Of a stretch of 64,000 nucleotides of DNA, positions 36,601-49,688 are shown one piece after another. Position 1 is the first letter of the stretch; each line of letters starts with the position of its first letter. Source of the stretch: Polaromonas sp. C04 (GTDB taxonomy: Bacteria; Pseudomonadota; Gammaproteobacteria; Burkholderiales; Burkholderiaceae_C); contig NZ_MUNS01000035.1 of NCBI RefSeq assembly GCF_002002705.1, positions 1 to 64,000 of the forward strand, in the 5' to 3' direction. Both the position numbers and the translations under genes were made by a program. The notes beneath the pieces were generated by a model that worked only from the letters and a program-made list of their open reading frames with translations, ran no database searches and was not told where the DNA came from.

Positions 36601-37077
36601 ATGCCCCAAATTCAACTTACCCCCGCCCAGCGCAAGGTTCATCGCGCCGCCGCCCACCACCTCGACCCCGTGGTCATGGTCGGCGGCGAAGGCCTCACGG
36701 CTGCCGTCAAAAAGGAAGCCGACGCCGCCCTGAACGCGCATGGGTTGATCAAGATACGCGTGTTCTCGGACGATCGTTCCGCGCGCGAACGGATGTACCA
36801 GACGCTGGTCGATGAACTCGGCGCCGCTCCGATCCAGCATATCGGCAAACTGCTGATCCTGTGGCGGCCGCAACCCGAGAAGGAAAAGGTCATCGACGAG
36901 GACCGCATGGCCGGCCCGCGCGACTTCAAGGTGCTCAAGTACAGCAAGCGCGGCGGCCAGCGCCCCGAGGTCAAGACCCTGCGCGTGCTGGGCAACCAGC
37001 GCCTGACGGCCGGCGGCAAAGTCAAGCGGGCCAAACCCAAACCGCAGACCTCGGTCAAGAAACGCAGCCAGACCTGA
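36601..37077 (+). CDS. yhbY: YhbY/CRS1 ribosome assembly RNA-binding protein
   Basis: A 158-residue protein. Residues 1-97 form the CRS1-YhbY (CRM) domain: [53 protein letters not shown] and LLILWRPQ. It binds pre-50S particles. About 55 extra C-terminal residues rich in Lys and Arg are not in the E. coli protein but are common in betaproteobacteria. ATG at 36601 starts the conserved domain. The divergent yhbY-rlmE pair is widely conserved. Confidence 0.93.
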   Translation: MPQIQLTPAQRKVHRAAAHHLDPVVMVGGEGLTAAVKKEADAALNAHGLIKIRVFSDDRSARERMYQTLVDELGAAPIQHIGKLLILWRPQPEKEKVIDEDRMAGPRDFKVLKYSKRGGQRPEVKTLRVLGNQRLTAGGKVKRAKPKPQTSVKKRSQT

Positions 37078-37081
37078 GACC

Positions 37082-37852
37082 ATGACGACCGCGGCACTGC
37101 CTGTTGCGCCGCCCGAGCGCAACGTCATTTGCATGAAATGGGGCACCAAATACGGCCCCGAATACGTCAATCGCCTGTACGCCATGGTGCGCCGGCACCT
37201 GGGCGGCGCGTTTCGCTTCGTCTGCCTGACCGACGACCGCCAGGGCATCCGGGCCGAGGTGGACTGCTTTCCGATCCCGGCGCTGGAGCTCGATGTGCCG
37301 CCCGGCACGCCGGACCGGGCCTGGAAGAAGCTGACCACCTTCTCGGCCGACCTGTACGGGCTCACCGGCACCGCGCTGTTTCTCGACGTCGACGTGGTGA
37401 TCGTGGGCAGCCTGGACGCCTTTTTCGAGGAACCCGGCGAGTTTCTGATCATCCGCGACTACCGCCGTCCCTGGCAGACGCGGCGCATCACCGGCAACTC
37501 GTCGGTGTACCGTTTCGAGTTGGGCGCGCACCCCGACGTGCTGGCCTACTTCAAAGCCCACTTGGGGGAGGTGCAGTCGCGCTTTCGCAACGAGCAGGCC
37601 TACCTGTCGGATTTCCTGCACCGCCAGGGCAAGCTGCGCTACTGGCCGGCGGCCTGGTGCCCCAGCTTCAAATACCACAGCATCCCGCGCTGGCCGGCCA
37701 ACTACTGGACCGAGCCGGCCGTGCCCGTGGACGCGCGCATCGTGATTTTCCACGGCGAATGCAATCCGCCCGACGCACTGGCGGGCCGGCGCAACCGGCG
37801 CTTTAGCGCCATGCGCCCGGCCGGATGGGTCGCGACGCACTGGAAGGAATAG
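37082..37852 (+). CDS. putative nucleotide-sugar glycosyltransferase (DxD type)
   Basis: A 256-residue soluble protein without a signal peptide. It has the GT-A DxD metal/nucleotide-sugar motif in TALFLDVDVVIVGSLDAFF and the upstream segment FRFVCLTDDRQGI. A late IVIFHGECNPPDAL contains the His/Gly block common in GT8-like enzymes, which suggests a retaining glycosyltransferase. Acceptor unknown; lipopolysaccharide core or a surface glycan is possible, since a Kdo-modifying gene follows on the other strand. It starts four bases after yhbY and should be co-transcribed. It converges on kdoO with 19 bases between. Confidence 0.7.
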   Translation: MTTAALPVAPPERNVICMKWGTKYGPEYVNRLYAMVRRHLGGAFRFVCLTDDRQGIRAEVDCFPIPALELDVPPGTPDRAWKKLTTFSADLYGLTGTALFLDVDVVIVGSLDAFFEEPGEFLIIRDYRRPWQTRRITGNSSVYRFELGAHPDVLAYFKAHLGEVQSRFRNEQAYLSDFLHRQGKLRYWPAAWCPSFKYHSIPRWPANYWTEPAVPVDARIVIFHGECNPPDALAGRRNRRFSAMRPAGWVATHWKE

Positions 37853-37871
37853 CCCTCAATCCGCGGCACGC

Positions 37872-38756
37872 TCACGCCGTCCGCTGCGTCACCAGAGGCC
37901 GTCCGGTCAGCCGGGAGAGGATCGCCAGCGGGCTGGCCTGCGGGTCGTATTGATGCTCAGGCGCCAGGAACAGCGTCTGCTCCAGCATGTACTGGCCCGA
38001 CATCACGGCGTGCGAGGTCTGGTCGGAAAAACACACCCAGACCGAGCCGGCCGGGAACGGCACGGTGGCCTGGTCGGCCGTTTGCTGGTAGTCCAGGTCG
38101 CTCTTCATGCCGTCGTGCAGCTGCAGCATCAGATGGTCGTATTCGGAGCGCAGCGACTTGGTCACGTGCAGCGCGCGCAGCGCCCGGGCCTGCCACGGTG
38201 AATAGGCCCTGGCGCGCGGTAAAAACCGCCGCGCCACGGTCTCGAACGGTTCACCCACGCGCCAGACCCTCGGCACGCCGGACGGATTCACGTTGGTGAA
38301 CACGCGCAGGATGCGCTCGCCGTCATTCGGTCGCGAGGGGAAGGCGTCGACATGCATCCGGCGGTCGTCGGCGCGCCAGGACTGCTGGCGCGACTCCACC
38401 TGCATCGGCCGGTAGCTGGTCGGCGCCAGGCGCAGGAACTCGGTGTAGTGCGGCAGCAGCGCGGCAATGAGCTGCTGCGACTGCGCCCGAAAGCGCCCGA
38501 TCATCGCGGCCAGCGCCTGCACCGTGGCCGGCTCGCCGTTGGCACCGCGCAGCGCACCCTGTGCGTCAAGGCTGATGTTGCGCGATTTCGGCGACAGCAC
38601 GCCGGGGTTGAGCAAGCCCGCTTCCTGCGGCAGCAACTCGAAACCCAGGCGCGGGAAATACAGCACCTTGCCGGCCTCCAGCGCTGCGGTCCACGCCGCG
38701 TTGGCCTGGACGGCCTGCCAGGCCGTCGCTTCAATTTCCACAATTTGTGATTCCAC
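37872..38756 (-). CDS. kdoO: Kdo hydroxylase (Fe(II)/2-oxoglutarate dioxygenase)
   Basis: A 294-residue protein matching the Kdo hydroxylase family, which converts Kdo of the inner lipopolysaccharide core to Ko in Burkholderia and Yersinia. The iron ligands are visible as MHVDAFPSRP (His135, Asp137) and DQTSHAVMSGQ (His249). The 2-oxoglutarate-binding Arg is probably in the C-terminal LTGRPL region. The start is GTG at 38756, preceded by aggggcacggca; the longer open frame upstream is in another gene's shadow. It is a single-gene unit near greA, not in an lps cluster. Confidence 0.85.
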   Translation of the reverse strand: MESQIVEIEATAWQAVQANAAWTAALEAGKVLYFPRLGFELLPQEAGLLNPGVLSPKSRNISLDAQGALRGANGEPATVQALAAMIGRFRAQSQQLIAALLPHYTEFLRLAPTSYRPMQVESRQQSWRADDRRMHVDAFPSRPNDGERILRVFTNVNPSGVPRVWRVGEPFETVARRFLPRARAYSPWQARALRALHVTKSLRSEYDHLMLQLHDGMKSDLDYQQTADQATVPFPAGSVWVCFSDQTSHAVMSGQYMLEQTLFLAPEHQYDPQASPLAILSRLTGRPLVTQRTA

Positions 38757-38835
38757 TGCCGTGCCCCTGGACAAAAAAATCAAGCCATTGCAACAGGATA
38801 ACGCGCTGCCGGGGCGCACCGCAGAAGGACGAGTG

Positions 38836-39270
38836 TCAGTCAGGCGAGCGCGGAGCCGGCACCAGCGTCCACAGCACCACGCCGGCGCACAGCCACTGCA
38901 CCAGGTACATCGCACTGCCCACGCTGTGCCAGAGCCGGAGGTTCTCGCGCGCCACGATCCTGGGCGCCACGGCAAACTGGCTGAGCAGGGCCAGCAGCAG
39001 GCCGAGAACTATAAAAATAATAGCAAACTGCGCCCACTCAGCCAGGGCTTGAGACTGTTTTGACGTCGAAAGCAGCAACAGCAGCAGACCGCAGGCCACA
39101 GACACCCAGGTTTGCGCCGCGAACAATTTGGCCGCCATGCCGCCCGCCATCGCCGGCGTAGGCAGGTTGGCAAACAGCAGGGGCACCACCAGAAAACCGA
39201 TGGTCGTCAAACTGCCCCACCACAGGGCGGCAATCAGGGCCGGAAAGCGTCGTTTCAAAACGCGCGCCAC
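38836..39270 (-). CDS. DUF4149-type membrane protein
   Basis: A 144-residue protein with four hydrophobic helices. LWWGSLTTIGFLVVPLLFANLP and a C-terminal RENLRLWHSVGSAMYLVQW fit the DUF4149 group of small inner-membrane proteins, whose function is unknown. The GTG start abuts the greA stop (TGA-GTG), so it is made from the greA transcript. One 56-base repeat copy (39008-39063) lies within, coding antisense for QALAEWAQFAIIFIV, half of which forms a membrane helix. Confidence 0.8.
   Translation of the reverse strand: MARVLKRRFPALIAALWWGSLTTIGFLVVPLLFANLPTPAMAGGMAAKLFAAQTWVSVACGLLLLLLSTSKQSQALAEWAQFAIIFIVLGLLLALLSQFAVAPRIVARENLRLWHSVGSAMYLVQWLCAGVVLWTLVPAPRSPD
39008..39063 (+). repeat. 56-nt dispersed repeat, copy 5 (in DUF4149 gene, antisense)
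   Basis: It begins actataaaaataatagcaa and carries gccagggcttg at positions 35-45, ending in gttttga. It is read by the gene as QALAEWAQFAIIFIV, in the shared antisense frame. Confidence 0.78.
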
Positions 39271-39747
39271 TCAGAGATAGGACACCGCCACGATCTCGAA
39301 GTGCTTCACACCGCCGGGCGTCTGCACCTCGGCGGTGTCGCCCTCTTCCTTGCCGATCAGCGCGCGCGCGATCGGGCTGCCGATATTCACCAGTCCGAGC
39401 TTGAGATCGGCCTCGTCCTCCCCGACGATCTGGTATTTGACGATGCTGCCCGAGACTTCATCTTCCAGTTCCACGGTGGCGCCGAACACCACCTTGCCGC
39501 CGGCCTCCAGCGTGGACGGGTCGATCACCAGCGAGCCCGACAGCTTGCTCTCGACCTCCTGGATGCGGCCTTCGATAAAGCCCTGGCGGTCCTTGGCCGC
39601 TTCGTATTCGGCGTTTTCGCTCAGGTCGCCCTGGGCTCTGGCCTCGGCGATGGCATTGATGACCCAGGGCCGGTCAACCGTCTTGAGCTTGTGCAATTCG
39701 GCCTTGAGTTTCTCTGCGCCGCGTTTGGTAATGGGAATGGTAGCCAT
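39271..39747 (-). CDS. greA: transcription elongation factor GreA
   Basis: A 158-residue GreA, the standard length. It rescues backtracked RNA polymerase by stimulating transcript cleavage. The N-terminal coiled coil carries the tip acidic residues (QGDLSENAEYEAAKDRQ), and the C-terminal FKBP-like domain contains GSPIARALIGKEEGD. It lies downstream of carB after 99 bases with a candidate terminator between, and drives the DUF4149 gene. Confidence 0.98.
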   Translation of the reverse strand: MATIPITKRGAEKLKAELHKLKTVDRPWVINAIAEARAQGDLSENAEYEAAKDRQGFIEGRIQEVESKLSGSLVIDPSTLEAGGKVVFGATVELEDEVSGSIVKYQIVGEDEADLKLGLVNIGSPIARALIGKEEGDTAEVQTPGGVKHFEIVAVSYL

Positions 39748-39769
39748 AGGATTTTCAACAAAAGGTTCA

Positions 39770-39806
39770 TCAAAAAGGAAACCGCCGAGCGTTGCCGTCC
39801 GGCGGT
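39770..39806 (-). terminator. candidate terminator after carB
   Basis: On the minus strand accgccg (39806-39800) pairs with cggcggt (39787-39781), followed by ttcctttttg. The 12-base loop can shorten the effective stem. It sits in the carB-greA gap and would separate the operons. Confidence 0.6.
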
Positions 39807-39846
39807 GTCTTGATACGCGGATTATGCCGCGATTGTTATTTCCGGC

Positions 39847-43080
<3,234 letters not shown>

Positions 43081-44271
43081 TTAGTTTTTCTCCCGTGCCG
43101 TTTCCATGAGCGCGATGAAGCGGTCGAACAAATAGCCGATATCGTGCGGGCCCGGCGAGGCTTCGGGGTGCCCCTGAAAGCAGAAGGCCGGCTTGTCGGT
43201 GCGCGCCATGCCCTGCAGCGTGCCGTCGAACAGGCTGATGTGTGTGGCGCGCAGGTTCGCCGGCAGCGTTTTCTCGTCCACCGCGAAGCCATGGTTCTGG
43301 CTGGTGATGCTGACGCGGCCCGTGTCCAGGTCTTTCACCGGATGGTTGGCACCGTGGTGGCCGAACTTCATCTTGAAGGTGCGCGCGCCGCTGGCCAGCG
43401 CCATGATCTGGTGTCCCAGGCAGATGCCGAACACGGGAACGCCCGACTCGATCAGCTCGCGCGTGGCGTCGATCGCATAGTCGCAGGGCTCCGGGTCGCC
43501 CGGGCCGTTGGACAGGAACACGCCGTCGGATTTGAGCTTGAGCACATCCGCTGCGGATGTCTGCGCGGCCACCACGGTGACCCTGCAGTCACGCTCAGCC
43601 AGCATGCGCAGGATGTTGTTCTTGACACCCCAATCGTAGGCAACCACATGAAACCTGGGGGCTGTCTGCTCGCCGTAGCCGGGTTTGCCGTCGGCATTGG
43701 CAAGCTGCCACTCGGTCTGCGTCCAGTCGTAGGGCGAGTCGATCGACACCACCCGGGCCAGGTCCAGCCCGGTCATGTCGGGCGCGGCTTGCGCCAGCGC
43801 CACGGCTTTGTCGATCAGCGCGGGGCTCGCCTTCTCCCCCGCCGCCAGACCCATGATGCAGCCGTTTTGTGCGCCTTGTGTGCGCAGGTGCCGCGTGAGC
43901 TTGCGGGTGTCGATGTTGGCAATTGCGACCGTCTTTTCCCGGATCAGGTACTCGGACAGGGTCATGGTCTTGCGGAAGTTGGACGCCACCAGCGACAAGT
44001 CCTTGATGATCAGGCCGGCGGCATACACGCGCCTGGCCTCCACGTCTTCGACATTGATGCCGTAGTTGCCGATGTGGGGGTACGTCAGGGTGACGATTTG
44101 CTGGCAGTAGCTGGGGTCAGTGAGGATTTCCTGGTAGCCGGTCATGGCGGTGTTAAACACCACTTCGCCGACGGTGGTGCCTGGGGCGCCAATGGAATTG
44201 CCAACAAAGACCGTGCCGTCTGCGAGCGCCAGGATGGCGGAAGGGAAGTTTCCCTGTAGAGACAAAAGCAC
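43081..44271 (-). CDS. carA: carbamoyl-phosphate synthase small subunit
   Basis: A 396-residue glutamine amidotransferase subunit. The N-terminal CarA domain contains [24 protein letters not shown]; the class I amidotransferase domain has [14 protein letters not shown], the nucleophile loop [11 protein letters not shown] and the catalytic His/Glu in [13 protein letters not shown]. The GTG start at 44271, with ggaga just upstream, gives [19 protein letters not shown]; a longer GTG frame from 44313 is less likely. The promoter candidate lies at the end of the trmH gene. Confidence 0.96.
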   Translation of the reverse strand: MLLSLQGNFPSAILALADGTVFVGNSIGAPGTTVGEVVFNTAMTGYQEILTDPSYCQQIVTLTYPHIGNYGINVEDVEARRVYAAGLIIKDLSLVASNFRKTMTLSEYLIREKTVAIANIDTRKLTRHLRTQGAQNGCIMGLAAGEKASPALIDKAVALAQAAPDMTGLDLARVVSIDSPYDWTQTEWQLANADGKPGYGEQTAPRFHVVAYDWGVKNNILRMLAERDCRVTVVAAQTSAADVLKLKSDGVFLSNGPGDPEPCDYAIDATRELIESGVPVFGICLGHQIMALASGARTFKMKFGHHGANHPVKDLDTGRVSITSQNHGFAVDEKTLPANLRATHISLFDGTLQGMARTDKPAFCFQGHPEASPGPHDIGYLFDRFIALMETAREKN

Positions 44272-44393
44272 TGGGTTCTCCGGGTTGATGACGGTTCGCC
44301 CAAGCGTGCACAAGAAACGACTCTTGGTTGCTGCTGTTGTGAGGGGTTTGGCTTGAATGCGGCTTAGGCGAAGCTGATTTGGGAAAGCCCCTG

Positions 44394-44399
44394 ATTATA
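44394..44399 (-). promoter_or_regulatory. candidate -10 element for carAB
   Basis: The minus strand reads TATAAT exactly, overlapping the stop codon of the trmH-type gene, about 120 bases before carA. No good -35 is seen at 17 bases. The 120-base leader shows no hairpin I would call. Confidence 0.4.
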
Positions 44400-45192
44400 G
44401 CGGAGCGGCAGCCTGCGGCTGCCCAGAAGTGGCAGCGACCGCGCTGGCGTGCAGGCAAATAGCGGCGGCGGCGGCCACGTTGAGCGACTCTTCGCCGCCC
44501 GGCTGCTCGATGCGCACCGACAGGCTGGCGCGCGCCATCAGTGCCGCACCCACGCCCTGCCCTTCGTGCCCGAGCGCCCAGGCGCAGGGCATCGGCAATT
44601 TTTGCTCTTGCAAGGCGCTCCCGGTGTGCGAACTGGTCACGACAACCGGCACCGTCAACGCGTCCAGCGCATCCGGTTCGACGCCTTCGACCAGCCGCAG
44701 CGCGAAGTGCGCGCCCATGCCGGCGCGCAGCACCTTGGGAGACCACAACGCGGCCGTGCCTTTGAGCGCGATGATCTGGCCAAAACCAAACGCCGCCGCG
44801 CTGCGCAGGATGGAGCCCACATTGCCGGCGTCCTGCACCCGGTCCAGGATCACCGAGGCCGTGCCGGGCACCAGCGCAGGGATGGCCGGCAGGTCGATCA
44901 CAAAAGCCATGCGGGCCGGCGACTCCAGCGCGCTGATGCCGGACAGCAGCGCATCGGCAATCACTATTGTTTTAATAGCTGCCTGCGTCCATTGCACCGG
45001 GGCTAGAGGCCAAAAAGACTCCGAAAACACGGCGATGGCCGGCCGCACGCCGCGCGCCAGGGCGGCGCGGCACAGATGGTCGCCTTCGAGCCAGACCTGT
45101 CCCCGCTTGCGGTAGGCCGTGCTGTCCTGCGAGAGCCGGCGCAGCTCCTTGAGCAAGGCGTTGTCGCGCGACGTGATGTGGGTCGCGTTCAT
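44395..45192 (-). CDS. TrmH/SpoU-family rRNA 2'-O-methyltransferase
   Basis: A 265-residue SPOUT methyltransferase: an N-terminal substrate-binding domain ([15 protein letters not shown]...[12 protein letters not shown]) and a C-terminal knotted SAM domain with [31 protein letters not shown] and [18 protein letters not shown]. These are the three SpoU motifs. The exact rRNA or tRNA site is not deducible. The ATG overlaps the rnhB stop (ATGA). One 56-base repeat copy lies in the linker between the two domains. Confidence 0.92.
   Translation of the reverse strand: MNATHITSRDNALLKELRRLSQDSTAYRKRGQVWLEGDHLCRAALARGVRPAIAVFSESFWPLAPVQWTQAAIKTIVIADALLSGISALESPARMAFVIDLPAIPALVPGTASVILDRVQDAGNVGSILRSAAAFGFGQIIALKGTAALWSPKVLRAGMGAHFALRLVEGVEPDALDALTVPVVVTSSHTGSALQEQKLPMPCAWALGHEGQGVGAALMARASLSVRIEQPGGEESLNVAAAAAICLHASAVAATSGQPQAAAPL
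44963..45018 (+). repeat. 56-nt dispersed repeat, copy 6 (in trmH-type gene, antisense)
   Basis: It begins actattgttttaatagctg and carries ccggggctaga at positions 35-45. The gene reads it as [15 protein letters not shown], in the shared antisense frame, within the inter-domain linker. Confidence 0.78.
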
Positions 45193-45806
45193 CGCAGCAC
45201 CCTGGATACCGGTGCAAACGTTTTGCGGTGCTGCGGGCACGCACCATGCTCCTGCAGCGCGGCCATGTGCTCGGCGGTGCCGTAGCCCTTGTGCCCGGCA
45301 AAACCGTATTGCGGATACTGCTCGTGATACTGCACGCACCAGCGGTCGCGGTGCACCTTGGCCAGGATCGACGCGGCCGAAATGGCCGGCACCAGCGCGT
45401 CGCCCTTGACGATGGCCTCCGCCAGCATGCCAAGCTGCGGCAGCCGGTTGCCGTCGACCAGCACCTTGGCCGGCTTCAGCCGCAGGCCCTGCACGGCGCG
45501 CTGCATGGCCAGCATCGTCGCCTGCAGGATGTTGAGGCGGTCGATTTCTTCGACGCTGGCCTCGGCGATCGAGCAGCACAGCGCCTTGGCGCGGATTTCA
45601 TCAAACAGCTGCTCGCGTTTGCGTGCGCTGAGTTTTTTCGAGTCGGCCAGGCCCGCGATCGGATTCAGCTCGTCCAGAATCACGGCCGCGGCCACCACCG
45701 GCCCGGCCAGCGGGCCGCGGCCCGCTTCATCCACGCCGGCCACCAATCCCGGCGCGTCCCACACGAGCGCAACTTGCTCAGCCTTGAAGAATTTTCTGGA
45801 TCGCAT
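45189..45806 (-). CDS. rnhB: ribonuclease HII
   Basis: A 205-residue RNase HII that removes ribonucleotides from DNA. Catalytic acids: [21 protein letters not shown] (Asp and Glu), VLVDGNR and the C-terminal FAGHKGYGT region. The ATG at 45806 overlaps the lpxB end by 29 bases, which is long but gives the best family start. It ends by an ATGA overlap with the trmH-type gene. Confidence 0.96.
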   Translation of the reverse strand: MRSRKFFKAEQVALVWDAPGLVAGVDEAGRGPLAGPVVAAAVILDELNPIAGLADSKKLSARKREQLFDEIRAKALCCSIAEASVEEIDRLNILQATMLAMQRAVQGLRLKPAKVLVDGNRLPQLGMLAEAIVKGDALVPAISAASILAKVHRDRWCVQYHEQYPQYGFAGHKGYGTAEHMAALQEHGACPQHRKTFAPVSRVLR

Positions 45807-46932
45807 CGGTCGCTAGTTTGGCTGTGTCGCGCCGCAGTTCGGTGTGCAGCGTGGTGAATCGTTGCTGGATGGCCGCTATTTTCTCAGGCGCGGCCTGCAG
45901 CCACTGCAGCACGGCATCCGCCAGCGCCCGCGGTGTCGCCGCGTCCTGCAACAACTCCGGCACGACAAAGTCGCGACACAGGATGTTGGGCAGCCCGACC
46001 CAGGGCTGCAACTGCTTGCGCCGCATGATGTGCCAGGACATCCAGTTCATGTTGTAGGCAATCACCATCGGTCGCTTGTACAGGGCCGCCTCCAGCGTCG
46101 CCGTGCCGCTGGCGATCAGGGTGACATCACAGGCGGCCAGCGCGGTGTGCGACTGGCCCGACAGGATTTGCAAATCGCCCCCCAGGCCACTGGCCAGCGC
46201 CATCTGCTCCAGCGTGGCTTTCAGCGCCGGCACCGCGGGAACTATGAATTTGATAGCATGATTCGCTTGTCTTATAAGGGCTGCGGCCTCAAAGAACCTT
46301 GAAGCGAGATACTGGACCTCGGATTGGCGGCTGCCCGGCAATAGTGCCACGACCTGATCATCGGAGCTCAGACCCAGCTTCAGGCGCGCGGCTGGCCGAT
46401 CCGGCTGCATCGGAATCACACTGGCCAGCGGATGCCCGACATAGGTGGCGGCGATGCCGTGGCTCTCCAGCAGCGCCGGCTCGAACGGAAAAATGCACAG
46501 CACGTGGTCCACGCTGCGCTGCAGCTTTTGCACCCGGTCGGCACGCCAGGCCCAGATCGAGGGACAGATGAAATGCACGGTCTTGATGCCCTGCGCCTTC
46601 AGGGCCGCTTCCAGATCCAGATTGAAGTCGGGCGCATCGATCCCGATGAACATCTGCGGCGGCTGCAGCAGCAGCCGGGCCTTGAGCTGGTTGCGAATGC
46701 GCAGGATGCCGCGGTAGTGCCGCAGCACTTCGACGTAGCCGCGCACGGCCAGCGCCTCGCTGGGCCACCAGGCCTCGAAACCGCGCTGCGCCATGTTCGG
46801 CCCGCCAATGCCGCCGGCCCGGACTTGCGGCCAGCGCTCGCGCAAGCCGTCCAGCAGCAATCCGGCCAGCAGATCGCCCGAGGTCTCGCCGGCCACCATC
46901 GCGATGTGCGGCGATACGTCATGCGCCTGCAT
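45778..46932 (-). CDS. lpxB: lipid A disaccharide synthase
   Basis: A 384-residue GT19 enzyme joining UDP-2,3-diacylglucosamine and lipid X. Conserved blocks: [38 protein letters not shown]-like [35 protein letters not shown] and [11 protein letters not shown]. The start [16 protein letters not shown] at 46932 lies eight bases from the lpxA stop. One 56-base repeat copy (46241-46296) encodes [19 protein letters not shown]; remembered E. coli LpxB has a segment of the same length here, so the copy seems to replace, not add, sequence. Confidence 0.96.
   Translation of the reverse strand: MQAHDVSPHIAMVAGETSGDLLAGLLLDGLRERWPQVRAGGIGGPNMAQRGFEAWWPSEALAVRGYVEVLRHYRGILRIRNQLKARLLLQPPQMFIGIDAPDFNLDLEAALKAQGIKTVHFICPSIWAWRADRVQKLQRSVDHVLCIFPFEPALLESHGIAATYVGHPLASVIPMQPDRPAARLKLGLSSDDQVVALLPGSRQSEVQYLASRFFEAAALIRQANHAIKFIVPAVPALKATLEQMALASGLGGDLQILSGQSHTALAACDVTLIASGTATLEAALYKRPMVIAYNMNWMSWHIMRRKQLQPWVGLPNILCRDFVVPELLQDAATPRALADAVLQWLQAAPEKIAAIQQRFTTLHTELRRDTAKLATDAIQKILQG
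46241..46296 (+). repeat. 56-nt dispersed repeat, copy 7 (in lpxB, antisense)
   Basis: It begins actatgaatttgatagcat and carries ataagggctgc at positions 35-45. lpxB reads it as [19 protein letters not shown] in the shared antisense frame. Confidence 0.72.
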
Positions 46933-46940
46933 GCGTGGCT

Positions 46941-47729
46941 CTAGCGGACAATGCCGCGCGTGGCTTGCGCGAGGAACCCGGTCATGGTCGCAATGTCGCC
47001 CGCCGCCTGCGGCATCGTGGCGGCCAGTGCGGCGATGTCGGCGCGCGCCTGCTCGAAGGTCAGGCCGGAGCGGTACAGGAGCCGGTGCATCTGTTTCACC
47101 GCCGCCAGCCGCTCGGGGCCAAAGCCGCGCCGGCGCAAGCCCTCGATGTTGAAGCCGCGCACCGCCAGCGGGTTGCCATCGACCGTCATGAACGGCGGCA
47201 CGTCCTGCGACACGGCGCTGGCAAAACCTGCCATGGCATGCGCGCCGATCTTGACGAACTGGTGCACGCCCGTCAGGCCGCCGATGAACACCCAGTCGCC
47301 CAGGTGCACATGGCCGGCCAGCGTGGCATTGTTGGCCAGAATGGTCTGGCTGCCGACCTGGCAATCGTGGGCGATGTGCACATAGGCCATGATCCAGTTG
47401 TCGCTGCCAACGCGCGTCACCGCAGTGTCTTGCGCCGTGCCGATATTGAAGGTGCAGAACTCGCGGATGGTGTTGCGGTCACCGATGTGCAACTCACATG
47501 GCTCGCCGGTGTATTTCTTGTCCTGCGGAATGGCGCCCAGCGAATTGAACTGGAAGATGCGATTGTCCTGGCCAATGGTGGTGTGGCCCTCGATCACGCA
47601 GTGCGCGCCGATGCTCGTGCCGGCGCCTACCTTCACATGGGGACCGATCAGGGTGTAGGGCCCCACCGTCACTGAGCTGCCAAGTTCGGCGCCGGTATCC
47701 ACCAACGCCGTCGGGTGAATGGTCGTCAC
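46941..47729 (-). CDS. lpxA: UDP-GlcNAc 3-O-acyltransferase LpxA
   Basis: A 262-residue left-handed beta-helix acyltransferase, first step of lipid A synthesis. The hexapeptide repeats run through residues 1-190 ([32 protein letters not shown]). The catalytic loop reads [11 protein letters not shown], and the C-terminal helical part contains [13 protein letters not shown]. It uses a GTG start. The gene is 12 bases after fabZ, in the order lpxD-fabZ-lpxA-lpxB. Confidence 0.97.
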   Translation of the reverse strand: MTTIHPTALVDTGAELGSSVTVGPYTLIGPHVKVGAGTSIGAHCVIEGHTTIGQDNRIFQFNSLGAIPQDKKYTGEPCELHIGDRNTIREFCTFNIGTAQDTAVTRVGSDNWIMAYVHIAHDCQVGSQTILANNATLAGHVHLGDWVFIGGLTGVHQFVKIGAHAMAGFASAVSQDVPPFMTVDGNPLAVRGFNIEGLRRRGFGPERLAAVKQMHRLLYRSGLTFEQARADIAALAATMPQAAGDIATMTGFLAQATRGIVR

Positions 47730-47741
47730 AGCGCGCCGTCC

Positions 47742-48182
47742 TCAGGTAATGGTGCGCATGGTGCACATCAGCACGGCTTCCGCCGCCAGCTCTTCTCCCA
47801 CGAGTGCGCGCGCGTTGAATTTGTAGATCCCTCCGCGCGCGCGGTCCATCTCCACTTCCAGGATGAGCTGGTCGCCCGGCTCCACCGGCCGCTTGAAGCG
47901 TGCGCTGTCGATGCCCGCAAAATAAAACACGGTCTTGTCGTCAGGCAGCACGCCCATCATGTCGAAAGCCATGATGGCCGCCGTCTGCGCCATCGCCTCG
48001 AGCATCAACACGCCCGGCATGACGGGACGGTACGGGAAATGGCCGACGAAAAAAGGCTCGTTGATGGTGACGTTTTTCAGCGCCTTGATGCGCTTGCCCT
48101 TTTCGATCTCCAGAACCCGGTCCACCAGCAGGAACGGATAGCGGTGCGGCAGGTGCTTGAGGACTTGATGAATATCCATCAT
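47742..48182 (-). CDS. fabZ: 3-hydroxyacyl-ACP dehydratase FabZ
   Basis: A 146-residue hot-dog fold dehydratase of fatty acid elongation. The catalytic pair is His48 in [13 protein letters not shown] and Glu62 in [31 protein letters not shown] is the standard start. The first ATG overlaps the lpxD stop (ATGA). Its place beside lpxA ties use of 3-hydroxyacyl-ACP between phospholipid and lipid A synthesis. Confidence 0.98.
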   Translation of the reverse strand: MMDIHQVLKHLPHRYPFLLVDRVLEIEKGKRIKALKNVTINEPFFVGHFPYRPVMPGVLMLEAMAQTAAIMAFDMMGVLPDDKTVFYFAGIDSARFKRPVEPGDQLILEVEMDRARGGIYKFNARALVGEELAAEAVLMCTMRTIT

Positions 48183-49153
48183 GGTTTTATTTTCTTCTCC
48201 AGCGCCTTGAGGCGTTCGCGCAGACTGTAAAGCTGCTTGAGGGTTGCGGCATTTTTCTCCCAGGCCGCATTGTCGTCTATGGGAAAGAAGCCAGTGTAAT
48301 GGCCGGGCCTGTGGATCGAGCGGCTGACCATCGACGCGGATGAGATATGGACATGGTCGGCGATGGTCAGGTGACCCAGCACCATGGCCGCGCCGCCGAA
48401 AGTGCAGTGCGCCCCGATCACCGTGCTGCCCGCCACGCCGGTGCAGCCCGCCATGGCCGTATGTTTGCCGATGTGCACGTTGTGCCCGATCTGGATCAGG
48501 TTGTCGAGCTTGACGCCGTCCTCGATGACCGTGTCCTGCAACGCGCCGCGGTCGATGCAGGTGTTGGCGCCAATCTCGACATCGTTGCCGATGCGCACCG
48601 CGCCCAGCTGCTCGATCTTTTCCCAGGTGCCGTCATGCGGCGCAAAGCCGAACCCGTCGGCGCCCAGCACCACGCCCGGATGCAGGAGGCAGCGCTCGCC
48701 AACGATGCAGTTCTCGCCCACCGAGACGCGCGACTTGAGCACCGTGTCCGCACCAATGCGCGCGCCACGTTCCACCACGCACAAGGCACCAATGGACGCG
48801 CTGGGATCCACGAGCGCCGCCGGATCAATCACGGCACTGGGATGAATCCCGCTGCCGCCCGCCGCAGCGTGCTGGCGCTTCCAGAGCTGCGTGACCTTCG
48901 CGAAATACAGGTAGGGCTGCGCCGCCACAATGCATGCGCCGCGCATCAGGGCCGCCTCCTGCATGGCTGGCCCCACGATGACGCAGGCCGCCTGCGAGGC
49001 GGCCAGTTGCTGCTGGTACTTGGGATTGCTGAGAAAGCTCAGGCTGGCGTTTGACGCCGTCTCCAGCGGAGCGATGTTTTCAATTTGCACATCGGGGTTG
49101 CCATGCAACTCCCCGCCCAGTGCATCGACGATGGATCCTAAACGCAGCGCCAC
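48179..49153 (-). CDS. lpxD: UDP-3-O-acylglucosamine N-acyltransferase LpxD
   Basis: A 324-residue trimeric acyltransferase, third step of lipid A synthesis. An N-terminal uridine-binding domain (residues 1-100) is followed by hexapeptide repeats ([32 protein letters not shown]) with catalytic-site [13 protein letters not shown]-terminal helix ends in KKIKP. GTG start at 49153, 22 bases after skp. Confidence 0.97.
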   Translation of the reverse strand: MALRLGSIVDALGGELHGNPDVQIENIAPLETASNASLSFLSNPKYQQQLAASQAACVIVGPAMQEAALMRGACIVAAQPYLYFAKVTQLWKRQHAAAGGSGIHPSAVIDPAALVDPSASIGALCVVERGARIGADTVLKSRVSVGENCIVGERCLLHPGVVLGADGFGFAPHDGTWEKIEQLGAVRIGNDVEIGANTCIDRGALQDTVIEDGVKLDNLIQIGHNVHIGKHTAMAGCTGVAGSTVIGAHCTFGGAAMVLGHLTIADHVHISSASMVSRSIHRPGHYTGFFPIDDNAAWEKNAATLKQLYSLRERLKALEKKIKP

Positions 49154-49175
49154 ACTGGGTCAGCCTCGGCGCCGC

Positions 49176-49688
49176 TTATTTGGCGGGGGTCGCGTTCAGC
49201 GCCTTGATCACCTTGTCGGTGATGTCGAGCTTGGGATTGATATAGACCGCTTCCTGCAGGATCACATCGTACTTTTCGGCCTCCGCCACCTGCTTGACCA
49301 CCTTGTTGGCGCGCTCCAGAACCTGCTGCAGTTCTTCGTTCTTGCGCGAATTCAGGTCTTCCTGAAATTCGCGGCGCTTGCGCTGGAAATCACGGTCCTG
49401 GTCCACCAGCTGCTTCTGGCGCGCCAGGCGCTGGCTGTCCGGCAGCGTCGGCCCTTCACGCTCGAGCTTGTCCGATGCGGCTTTCAGGATATTGCCCTGA
49501 TCCACGAGGTCTTTTTCGCGCTTGGAGAACTCCTGCTCCAGCTTGGCCTGAGCCGCCTTGGCCGCGTTCGCTTCCTTGAAGATGCGGTCCGTATTCACAT
49601 AACCCACGCGAAAGTCCTGCGCGTTCGCGGAAAACATGAACAGGCCGAGCACCAGGCCCAGCCAGCATTGACGCGAAAAGTTTTTCAT
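49176..49688 (-). CDS. skp: periplasmic chaperone Skp/OmpH
   Basis: A 170-residue periplasmic chaperone for outer-membrane proteins. The signal peptide ends at SANAQ (about residue 24). The mature start FRVGYVNTDRIFKEANAAK and the long charged coiled-coil arms rich in Glu, Lys and Arg (QRLARQKQLVDQDRDFQRKRREFQ) are typical. The ATG overlaps the bamA stop by one base (TAATG), placing chaperone and insertase in fixed ratio. Confidence 0.95.
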   Translation of the reverse strand: MKNFSRQCWLGLVLGLFMFSANAQDFRVGYVNTDRIFKEANAAKAAQAKLEQEFSKREKDLVDQGNILKAASDKLEREGPTLPDSQRLARQKQLVDQDRDFQRKRREFQEDLNSRKNEELQQVLERANKVVKQVAEAEKYDVILQEAVYINPKLDITDKVIKALNATPAK

